A DNA stretch of 5,540 nucleotides from Desulfobulbus_C sp964551175 (lineage in GTDB: Bacteria; Desulfobacterota; Desulfobulbia; Desulfobulbales; Desulfobulbaceae). Below, piece after piece: positions 1 to 5,540 of this stretch. Every line of letters starts with the position of its first letter. Position 1 is the first letter of the stretch. The notes under the pieces are model-generated. The model made no database searches. It was given only the letters and a program-made list of their open reading frames with translations, and was not told the origin of the DNA. A program made the position numbers and the translations under genes. The stretch spans positions 1-5,540 of the forward strand of contig CAZKBZ010000144.1 of the NCBI GenBank assembly GCA_964551175.1. Direction: 5' to 3'.

Positions 1-1908
1 AAGATATATCTCAATATGCTGCCCCTGCCTGAGGCCCGGCGGATTTTTACTGACAGATTTAAAGAATACGCTACCGGCACCGAAACCATTGCCAGCCGGG
101 AAGCAGCAGGCCGGGTAACAGCCGGACCTGTTACGGCAAACCTTTCAGCCCCGTCCTTTCATGCTGCCGCCATGGACGGTCTTGCTGTTCGCGCCGAAGA
201 TACCTTTGGGGCAACAGATGACACACCTCTCACCCTGAACATAGCCGAAGGTCAGGCAATTTTTATCAATACCGGCCATCCCATGCCTGATACCAAAAAT
301 GCTGTGATCATGATTGAGCATGTTCTGCTCGCTGATGACCAGGCAACCGGTATCATCCGGGCACCTGTCTATCCCTGGCAGAATGTACGCAAGGTGGGTG
401 AGGATATTGTGGCAACTGAGCTGTTGTTTCCCTCCAACCACCTGATCACACCGCCCGATGTGGCGGCCCTGCTCACGGCCGGCTGCCTGCAGGTTGCAGT
501 CAGGAAAAAACCTAAAATTATCATCATTCCCACGGGAACTGAACTCGTCGATCTGCGGGATACCCCGGAACCGCCTGCAGGCAAGACCATTGAATCCAAC
601 TCTGCCGTGCTGGCCGCTCTTGCCGAGCGGGCAGGAGCGGAGGTTCTGGTTACCCCGATCATTGCAGATGACCATGACACCATACAGCAACACCTGCTGC
701 AGGCAGTGCAATCCGATGCTGACGTGGTGGTCATCAATGCCGGTTCATCCGCCGGCAGCGCCGACTATACCGTACAGGTTATTGGTGAATGCGGTGAAGT
801 GCTGGTGCACGGGGTTACCATCATGCCCGGCAAGCCGACCATCCTTGGAGTCATTGACAACAAGCCGGTAATCGGTAATCCAGGCTATCCGGTTTCAGCC
901 ATTATCTCCTTTGAACAGTTCGTGGTGCCTCTGCTGGCAAGAATGCAGGGCAGGCAACCCCTGGACCCGATTACCGCCCCTGCCCTGCTTGCCCGTGACC
1001 TGCCCTCAAAAGGCGGCATTGAAGAGTTCCGGCGCATGATTACCGGCAGGATCGGTGAGCACCTGGTCACGGTTCCCCTGAAAAAAGGGGCCGGCGCCAT
1101 CACAACGCTTACCCGGGCCAATTCCATTCTCCGTATCCCCGCCTCTTCCGAGGGAGAAACAAGGGGCAGTACAGTGGAGCTCGAACTGCTTCGTCCCCGG
1201 CAGCAGATTGAAAATACTATCCTCTGTACCGGCAGCCATGATCTCTGCCTGGACCTGCTGCATGATTTTCTTAAAAAATCCAGCCCCTATCCCCTGGCAT
1301 CAACCCATGTCGGTTCCCTGGGCGGTATCCTTGCCATCAGGGACAACATGACCCACCTTGCCGGATCACACCTGCTGGACCCGGAAACCGGTGATTATAA
1401 TATCAGTTATATCAACAGGTATTTGCAGAACAGGGAAGTTTCGCTGATAACTCTGGTGCACAGGCAACAGGGTTTTATGGTACAGCCGGGCAACCCCAAA
1501 AAGATAGGCTCTGTTGCTGATCTGCTGCGCGATGACATCACCTTTATCAACCGCCAGACCGGATCAGGCACCAGGGTACTGCTGGACCATGAACTGGAAA
1601 AAGCGAACCTGGACCCCGATGCAATCAACGGCTATGATGCCGAGGAGTATACGCACATGGCGGTTGCCGTGGCCGTACTTGCGGGCAAGGCCGATGCAGG
1701 TCTCGGCATTCTGGCTGCTGCCAGAGCCCTGAAACTTGATTTTGTGCCGGTAACCGAGGAGCGGTATGATCTGATCATCCCCTGCGAATTTCTTGAGCTG
1801 CCTTCCATTCGCACTGTTCTGGAAATTATTGAAACGGGTGAGTTTAAACAGGCGGTTGAGGCCAAGGGCGGATATTCCACCCGGGAGACGGGAAATCGTG
1901 TATTGTAG
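1..1908 (+). CDS. moeA: Molybdopterin molybdenumtransferase MoeA fused to a PBP-like (LysR-substrate-binding-like) domain, 5' partial
   Basis: MoeA inserts molybdate (or tungstate) into adenylated molybdopterin, a late cytoplasmic step of Mo/W cofactor synthesis. Numbering from the ATG at 16, residues 1-395 are MoeA-like: MDG at 53-55, NTGHPMP at 85-91, GED at 128-130, PTGTEL at 172-177, NAGSSAGSADYT at 241-252, MPGKP at 270-274 and GNPGYPVSA at 287-295, then a domain IV-like part up to about 393. Residues 400-630 match the PBP-like domain found fused to MoeA in archaea, clostridia and Desulfobacterota: GSHDLCLDLL (406-415), HVGSLGG (431-437), NRQTGSGTRVLLD (512-524) and THMAVAVAV (546-554). 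This domain is thought to bind a small ligand, perhaps the oxyanion; that role is inference. Codons 1-15 read KIYLN in frame with no stop and resemble the usual N-terminus of this fusion family, and the ATG at 16 has no clear Shine-Dalgarno. The true start is therefore probably left of the window. The gene ends with TAG at 1906-1908 and looks intact. Confidence 0.93.
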   Translation, partial: KIYLNMLPLPEARRIFTDRFKEYATGTETIASREAAGRVTAGPVTANLSAPSFHAAAMDGLAVRAEDTFGATDDTPLTLNIAEGQAIFINTGHPMPDTKNAVIMIEHVLLADDQATGIIRAPVYPWQNVRKVGEDIVATELLFPSNHLITPPDVAALLTAGCLQVAVRKKPKIIIIPTGTELVDLRDTPEPPAGKTIESNSAVLAALAERAGAEVLVTPIIADDHDTIQQHLLQAVQSDADVVVINAGSSAGSADYTVQVIGECGEVLVHGVTIMPGKPTILGVIDNKPVIGNPGYPVSAIISFEQFVVPLLARMQGRQPLDPITAPALLARDLPSKGGIEEFRRMITGRIGEHLVTVPLKKGAGAITTLTRANSILRIPASSEGETRGSTVELELLRPRQQIENTILCTGSHDLCLDLLHDFLKKSSPYPLASTHVGSLGGILAIRDNMTHLAGSHLLDPETGDYNISYINRYLQNREVSLITLVHRQQGFMVQPGNPKKIGSVADLLRDDITFINRQTGSGTRVLLDHELEKANLDPDAINGYDAEEYTHMAVAVAVLAGKADAGLGILAAARALKLDFVPVTEERYDLIIPCEFLELPSIRTVLEIIETGEFKQAVEAKGGYSTRETGNRVL

Positions 1909-1995
1909 ACAGCCTTGTAAAGAAAGGGTGCCACTATATTCAACATTGATAATTCCCTGTCCGATATCCTTTGGTTCACCTTAATTTTGCCAAAT

Positions 1996-1999
1996 GGAG
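1996..1999 (+). promoter_or_regulatory. Ribosome binding site that decides the cti start
   Basis: GGAG lies six bases before the ATG at 2006. The other in-frame ATG, at 1994, overlaps this site and is preceded only by AT-rich sequence with no Shine-Dalgarno. The start at 2006 is therefore preferred, giving a protein that begins MTCKTHILFY. Confidence 0.6.
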
Positions 2000-2005
2000 C
2001 ACTGC

Positions 2006-2563
2006 ATGACCTGCAAAACTCATATCCTGTTTTATTTAACCCTGCTTACTCTGCCGGTCGGCTGTGCTGCCCCGCCTCCCCCGCCCGTCCAGGTGCAGAT
2101 ACCTGACAGGCGCATTGATTATGTTGCTGAAATTAAACCACTTCTTGATAAACGGTGCGTGGTCTGCCATTCCTGTTACAACTCGCCCTGTCAGCTGAAA
2201 CTCAGCTCTTATGAGGGGGTTGACCGGGGCGGGACCAAAAACCCGGTGTACAACTCCACCCGGCTCACTACCATGGATCCGACCCGGCTCTTCATTGATG
2301 CCCTGACAACAGAGCAGTGGCGGCAGAAAGATTTCTTTTCCGTTACAGAGTCCAATACCGGGAACGGCTACAACAACTCCATCATGCTCCAGTTTCTTTC
2401 CCACAAGATGACACATCCCAAAAGCAGCGGAGACTACCATCCCGAGGCAACAGATCTGACCTGTGCAAAAGATCAGATCGAGTTGGGCAGTTACCTGGAA
2501 AAACCCCTAACCGAGGCATGCCGTTTGGCTTTCCACCGCTGCAGCAGGAAGAATTCGAACTGA
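2006..2563 (+). CDS. N-terminal fragment of fatty acid cis/trans isomerase
   Basis: This is the reading frame that would actually be translated from the good ribosome binding site at 1996-1999. It starts with a short basic N-terminus and a hydrophobic leader (ILFYLTLLTLPVGC), then a proline run (AAPPPPP). The leader could be a Sec signal peptide or a poor lipobox (PVGC; the usual leucine at -3 is proline). The single CXXCH haem-c site follows at residues 51-55, then the conserved CQLKLSSYEG block. Cti identity runs to about SYLEK (2489-2503). The last roughly 20 codons, ending at TGA 2561-2563, are out-of-frame translation after the shift and have no family resemblance. The product would be a secreted haem-binding stub without the rest of the enzyme. 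Confidence 0.7.
   Translation: MTCKTHILFYLTLLTLPVGCAAPPPPPVQVQIPDRRIDYVAEIKPLLDKRCVVCHSCYNSPCQLKLSSYEGVDRGGTKNPVYNSTRLTTMDPTRLFIDALTTEQWRQKDFFSVTESNTGNGYNNSIMLQFLSHKMTHPKSSGDYHPEATDLTCAKDQIELGSYLEKPLTEACRLAFHRCSRKNSN
2156..2170 (+). other. Haem c attachment motif CVVCH in Cti
   Basis: The codons TGC GTG GTC TGC CAT encode C-V-V-C-H, the signature for covalent haem c attachment. It is followed by S-C and then a nearby further cysteine (SPCQLK). A single CXXCH near the mature N-terminus is a hallmark of Cti and is required for activity in the studied Pseudomonas enzymes. It implies export and the cytochrome c maturation machinery in this organism. Confidence 0.85.
2498..2508 (+). other. Frameshift site in cti at an A5C4 homopolymer
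   Basis: Upstream Cti sequence reads in the frame ...tac ctg gaa aaa ccc (SYLEKP). Downstream Cti sequence (PNRGMPFGFP) reads one base back: aaa acc cct aac cga ggc atg. One extra A in the run at 2499-2503, or one extra C at 2504-2507, would restore a continuous SYLEK-x-PNRGMPFGFP. The lesion is thus equivalent to a one-base loss in a homopolymer, a common place for both real slippage mutations and sequencing errors. Confidence 0.8.
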
Positions 2564-2781
2564 TAGCAGGCTGGCTGGCCCAGGATGCACAGGGACCGAC
2601 TCCTGAACAGCAGAGAGAGATAGTCAGCCCCAAACCTGATGATGCAGCCGCAATTGCCGTCTGGGAAGAATTTTTCAACAGACCTGATCCAAAGCATGGG
2701 ATGACGGCGCGCTACCTGTATGAACATTTCGGTGCAACGGGACGTACGGGGAGAACTGCCGCGCACCATGTGGGTTATTGA
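2504..2781 (+). pseudogene. Middle fragment of fatty acid cis/trans isomerase, shifted frame
   Basis: In this frame Cti similarity runs from PNRGMPFGFP (just after the homopolymer) through the linker with AAAIAVWEEFFNRPDPKHG to MTARYLYEHF at about 2701-2730. After that the translation becomes GATGRTGRTAAHHVGY and stops at TGA 2779-2781, with no resemblance to the family. It has no start codon with a ribosome binding site of its own, so it would be made only by frameshifted ribosomes. In complete Cti proteins the YEHF-like motif is followed by a long conserved central region, absent here. Confidence 0.7.
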
Positions 2782-3652
2782 CTATCCCCTGCTTGAGCGT
2801 ATCTACTATGCCCTGGTTGCCGGTTTTGATGTGTATGGCACACTGGGACATCAACTCGCGGTCCGTTTGTACATGGATACCCTGCGGGTGGAGGGTGAGA
2901 CCTATTTCCTCAACTTCATGCCTGCAGACAGACGTGCAAAAATGATCCAGTCCTGGTATACAGGGGTCAAACCAGCTGATATCCATACTGTTTCCTCCCA
3001 GATGCCCACAGCTGTCAAATACGCTACAGCCGACCCCAAACGGGAGTTTATCGAACATATCGTGGAAAAGGAAATTCCGACAACAGCTGACATTGCATTT
3101 GACCGGGTAAACTATCTCTCTGCAGATGAAAAGTACCCGTCGCTCCCGAAACAGTACAACACCCTGGACGATGCCCTCCAGGGGTTCCGGGCAATCACCG
3201 CACCCGGTTCCGCCATACTGACCCACTTCAACAATCACAGCGCCAACCTGGCCTATGTACGGATACGGCGTGACAAGGGTGATGACCTGGTTCTCTCCAT
3301 TGTGGTCAACCGCTGGCACAACAACGTCACCTACCTGTTCGGCGAAAACAATGTCCTGGACGCGAGCAAGGACCGGGCAGATATCCTGCCGGGTTTTATC
3401 GGCTCCTATCCCAACTATTTCTTTAACGTTCATGTTGATGATCTCCCGGACTTCCTGCATCTGCTCTCCAGCAAGAAGATTGAGGACAAGGACATTGAAC
3501 GTTTCATCAGTTACGGCATCAACCGGTCCAATCCCCGGTTCTGGCAGGAATATGACTGGTTCCAGCAGCGTTTTTACAAAGAGCAGCCCACTCAGGCAGG
3601 AAGATTTGACCTGAACAGGTATTATCCAACCGCAACTGTGAGTACCCATTAA
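2720..3652 (+). CDS. C-terminal fragment of fatty acid cis/trans isomerase
   Basis: An open frame of 310 codons that carries the whole C-terminal third of Cti: GELPRTMWVIDYPLLERIYY, VAGFDVYGTLGHQLAVRLYM, VEGETYFLNFMP, then GSYPNYFFNVHVDDLPDF and NRSNPRFW near the end. The ATG at 2720 lies in the deletion-junction zone, not at a natural start, and has no Shine-Dalgarno. The fragment has no signal peptide and no haem site. If translated it would stay in the cytoplasm and be inactive as an isomerase. The frame has no internal damage up to its stop at 3650-3652, consistent with recent decay or an assembly fault. Confidence 0.75.
   Translation: MNISVQRDVRGELPRTMWVIDYPLLERIYYALVAGFDVYGTLGHQLAVRLYMDTLRVEGETYFLNFMPADRRAKMIQSWYTGVKPADIHTVSSQMPTAVKYATADPKREFIEHIVEKEIPTTADIAFDRVNYLSADEKYPSLPKQYNTLDDALQGFRAITAPGSAILTHFNNHSANLAYVRIRRDKGDDLVLSIVVNRWHNNVTYLFGENNVLDASKDRADILPGFIGSYPNYFFNVHVDDLPDFLHLLSSKKIEDKDIERFISYGINRSNPRFWQEYDWFQQRFYKEQPTQAGRFDLNRYYPTATVSTH
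2725..2745 (+). other. Internal deletion junction in cti
   Basis: Left of here the middle frame ends its similarity with RYLYEHF. Right of here the other frame begins its similarity at roughly SVQRDVRGELPRTMW (from about 2729). The two parts are normally separated by a long central block, and the join also changes frame by one base, so the missing stretch is not a multiple of three. No target-site repeats or insertion sequence remnants are visible at the join. The exact break cannot be fixed without an intact relative. Confidence 0.65.
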
Positions 3653-3658
3653 CAAGAT

Positions 3659-5540
3659 ATGCCGCAGTTAATCGTCAATCAGAATGGGAGTAATTACCGG
3701 GTAGTTTCGTTTGCGCATACCCTCAGTATCGGCAGAGACCCGGATAATGATCTTGTCCTTGATTCCCTGCAGGTCTCCCGCCATCACGGCAGTGTCAACA
3801 AAAAAGAGGACGGCTTTTATCTGGTCGACTGCGGGAGCACCAATGCGATCTGGTTTGGCAATGAAAAAGTTACCTCTGCCAGGCTTGAAAATGGCTCAAC
3901 ATTCCGCATAGTCGATTTTTTCCTTACCTTTGTTGACGAACAACAGCACACGTCGTCCCGTGTCTTTTCCGGAAAGAAAGAGAAAGAGGAACAGCAACAT
4001 CTTGATCTGCTCGACAACAAGACCATTCTCTTTGGCCTGGAGTCTTTCCTGCCCTCCGACATACAAAAGGGAACGGATGGCAGCGATATTGTTGACACCC
4101 AGTTCAATCAACTGCGCAATGCCTTCAACCGGCTTGCCAGGGCAGATACTGAATCAGAGTTGCTCTCACTCCTGCTGCACTCATCCCTTAAACTTACAGG
4201 TGGACAGTGCGGTTTTATCGCCACCCTGGATACTGAGGGTGAACTTGTTTACCGGTCCCTGGAAAACATGGACCCTGACAGCCGGCAGATGCTGCGCAAT
4301 GATCTTATCAGCCGGGCCATGGCAACCGAGACAACGGCTATCAGCAATATGACGCTTGACCATATTGGTTCTGCCGTGACCCGGAAAAACTTACCTGCCA
4401 GTCCGGTCCTCTGTTCACCCCTGCTTTTTGAGAACCATGTTGAAGGATGCCTTTACATTGAAGGTGGCGACCGGAAATCGACAGCACCTCTTAATACACA
4501 GCAGATCGAACTGTTGCTTTGCCATGCATCAACTCTGCTTGAACGTCTCCGCTACCGGGCCCGGATCAACCTGGAAAAACAGGGGCTCAAGAGCAGGCTT
4601 GCGGCCACGGATGAAACAATCATCCACAGTGAATCCATGCTGCGGCTGTACGAGGATATCAGAACAATTGCTCCCATCAACGTACCGGTACTGATCCTTG
4701 GTGAACCGGGCACAGGCAAGGAACTGGTGGCATCTGCCCTGCACAGCTTCAGTAAGAGGCAGGGTGGTTTCGTGACGTTGAACTGTTCAGCCATTCCGGA
4801 AGGAATTTTTGAAAGTGAACTGTTCGGTTCGGTCAAAGGGGCTTATCATAACGCGGTAGATAAACCCGGCAAGCTGGAAATGGCCCATAACGGAACGTTA
4901 TTTCTTGATGAGATTGGTGATATGGACCTGGCCCTCCAGCCGAAACTTCTCCGTTTTCTGGAAAACAGTGAAATTTGCCGTCTCGGTGACACCAGGGTAA
5001 AAAAACTTGATGTCCGAATTGTGGCTGCCACCAACCAGGATCTTGATACCATGATGCAGGAAAGAAAATTCCGGGAGGATTTTTTTCAGCGTATTTCCTG
5101 CTTTGTTCTCAAGGTCCCACCGCTTCGGCAGAGAAAAGAGGATATCGAGCCCCTGATTCACTATTTTCTCAACGTATTTGCCAGGGAATACGGCTGGACG
5201 GTTCCCGCCATATCAGCAACGGCTCTGCAGAACATGGTTGATTATTCATGGCCCGGCAATATCCGGGAGCTGCGAAACACTGTTTTGCGATTAAGCGTGC
5301 AGGCTCGAGGGAAAAAAGTGACAACCGATGACCTGGCTCGTATTTCAGATTTTTTTGGTGAAAAAACGCATCAGCGGGTAGCGACTTTTCCCAGCCTGGA
5401 GGAGATGGAAAAAAAATACCTCTGCAAAGCCCTGGACAGGACCGGCTGGAATATTTCCGAGGCAGCCAAGCTGGTTGGTATTGCCCGATCAACTTTTTAC
5501 CAGAAGATGAAAAAATTTCAGATCAGCGCGGACAAACAGT
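3659..5540 (+). CDS. FHA-GAF-sigma-54-type AAA+ transcriptional regulator with Fis-type HTH, 3' partial
   Basis: The frame is open for 627 complete codons and reaches the window edge without a stop. Residues 1-95 are an FHA phosphothreonine-binding domain with GR at 25-26, SRHH at 40-43 and GSTN at 59-62. A charged linker follows (about 100-145), then a GAF-like sensor domain (about 149-315). The AAA+ domain (about 325-545) has Walker A GEPGTGKE (348-355), GAYHNA (394-399) where GAFTGA is expected, Walker B LFLDEIGD with D417 and E418, sensor I VAATNQ (455-460), arginine-finger region FREDFFQR (471-478) and sensor II WPGNIREL (531-538). A Fis-type helix-turn-helix occupies about 583-620 (ISEAAKLVGIARSTFYQKM). 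Such proteins are ATP-driven activators of sigma-54 RNA polymerase. The FHA domain implies control by a Ser/Thr kinase, not by a His-Asp receiver. The start at 3659 is six bases after the cti stop, in the same frame, with no good Shine-Dalgarno, so translation may be coupled. Probably only a few codons are missing at the 3' end. Confidence 0.93.
   Translation, partial: MPQLIVNQNGSNYRVVSFAHTLSIGRDPDNDLVLDSLQVSRHHGSVNKKEDGFYLVDCGSTNAIWFGNEKVTSARLENGSTFRIVDFFLTFVDEQQHTSSRVFSGKKEKEEQQHLDLLDNKTILFGLESFLPSDIQKGTDGSDIVDTQFNQLRNAFNRLARADTESELLSLLLHSSLKLTGGQCGFIATLDTEGELVYRSLENMDPDSRQMLRNDLISRAMATETTAISNMTLDHIGSAVTRKNLPASPVLCSPLLFENHVEGCLYIEGGDRKSTAPLNTQQIELLLCHASTLLERLRYRARINLEKQGLKSRLAATDETIIHSESMLRLYEDIRTIAPINVPVLILGEPGTGKELVASALHSFSKRQGGFVTLNCSAIPEGIFESELFGSVKGAYHNAVDKPGKLEMAHNGTLFLDEIGDMDLALQPKLLRFLENSEICRLGDTRVKKLDVRIVAATNQDLDTMMQERKFREDFFQRISCFVLKVPPLRQRKEDIEPLIHYFLNVFAREYGWTVPAISATALQNMVDYSWPGNIRELRNTVLRLSVQARGKKVTTDDLARISDFFGEKTHQRVATFPSLEEMEKKYLCKALDRTGWNISEAAKLVGIARSTFYQKMKKFQISADKQ
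4838..4855 (+). other. Variant sigma-54 contact loop (GAYHNA for GAFTGA)
   Basis: The L1-loop codons encode G-A-Y-H-N-A in the context ELFGSVK-GAYHNA-VDKPGKLE. In active sigma-54 activators this loop reads GAFTGA (or GAYTGA), and its threonine and second glycine are needed to contact and remodel sigma-54. Here those two positions are His and Asn, while Walker A, Walker B, the arginine-finger region and the sensors are all kept. The ATPase looks intact, but its coupling to sigma-54 may be altered. Confidence 0.85.

Larger units (their letters stand above)
2006..3652 (+). pseudogene. cti: Fatty acid cis/trans isomerase (Cti), disrupted by a frameshift and an internal deletion
   Basis: Cti is a periplasmic cytochrome-c-like enzyme that turns cis double bonds of membrane phospholipid acyl chains to trans, making membranes stiffer under solvent or heat stress. 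Three adjoining segments match successive parts of the family. The N-terminal part (2006 to about 2503) has a hydrophobic leader, CVVCH and CQLKLSSYEGVDRG. The middle part (about 2504-2730, one frame back) has RGMPFGFP, then WEEFFNRPD and TARYLYEHF. The C-terminal part (about 2729-3652, first frame again) has RGELPRTMWVIDYPLLERIY, VAGFDVYGTLGHQL and RSNPRFW. From memory of Pseudomonas Cti (about 760 residues), some 200-250 residues usually separate the RYLYEHF-like and GELPRTMW-like motifs; here they are almost adjacent. Joined up, the segments give only about 550 residues. The flanking motifs are well conserved, so the damage looks recent, or else it is an assembly artefact. Family assignment is firm; that the gene is dead is inference. 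Confidence 0.85.

Noticed and set aside
145..711. Minus-strand open frame of 188 codons inside moeA
   Set aside because: The plus-strand frame carries clear MoeA motifs throughout; the antisense translation resembles no family I know.
1935..1951. Possible sigma-70 elements (TATATT at 1935-1940, TTGATA at 1946-1951) in the moeA-cti gap
   Set aside because: Neither has a partner hexamer at 16-18 base spacing, so a promoter cannot be supported.
1923..1988. Weak inverted similarity (AAGGGTG ... CACCTTAATTTT) suggesting a terminator after moeA
   Set aside because: The stem is short and bulged and the loop is close to 50 bases, so it does not form a credible intrinsic terminator.
1973..1990. Possible sigma-54 promoter (TTGG ... 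TTTTGCC) before cti
   Set aside because: The GG and GC elements are 16 bases apart, start to start; a -24/-12 promoter needs 12.
2498..2508. Programmed -1 frameshift for making full-length Cti
   Set aside because: There is no proper slippery heptamer, no evident stimulatory hairpin was seen, and the downstream deletion junction also changes frame, so a full product would still not form.
2675..3655. Long minus-strand open frame of 326 codons opposite the cti 3' part
   Set aside because: It mirrors the conserved Cti C-terminal coding sequence, has no recognisable domain, and its length is explained by the codon bias of the plus strand.

Overview
The window is a compact, plus-strand, Gram-negative-looking stretch of moderate GC content. 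It holds one complete-looking but 5'-cut gene, one broken gene, and one large regulator gene cut by the right edge. The combination of a MoeA fused to a periplasmic-binding-protein-like domain, a cytochrome-c-like fatty acid cis/trans isomerase, and an FHA-GAF-sigma-54-activator protein suggests an anaerobic or sulfur-cycling Desulfobacterota (Desulfobulbales-like) bacterium. That taxonomic guess is inference; there is no rRNA or marker gene here.

Layout. Positions 1-1908: molybdopterin molybdenumtransferase MoeA fused to a C-terminal PBP-like domain. The reading frame is open to base 1, so the true start is probably just outside the window. Positions 1909-2005: a 97-base gap with no convincing terminator or promoter, ending in a good ribosome binding site. 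Positions 2006-3652: a fatty acid cis/trans isomerase (Cti) gene that is recognisable end to end but split over three reading-frame segments. One defect is a single-base frameshift at an A5C4 run (about 2499-2507). The other is an internal deletion near 2725-2745 that appears to remove a central block of about 200-250 codons. Positions 3659-5540: a long open frame, six bases after the cti stop and still open at the right edge. It encodes an FHA domain, a GAF domain, a sigma-54-type AAA+ domain and a Fis-type helix-turn-helix.

How the parts fit. MoeA-PBP belongs to molybdenum/tungsten cofactor synthesis and has no obvious link to its neighbours. Cti would change membrane phospholipid cis double bonds to trans under solvent or temperature stress. 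The regulator follows cti almost without a gap, so the two may have formed a membrane-stress unit, but the cti copy as written cannot make a normal enzyme. The most notable points are the broken cti, and the regulator's GAYHNA sequence where sigma-54 activators normally carry GAFTGA. I see no CRISPR array, tRNA, rRNA, insertion sequence or convincing new system.
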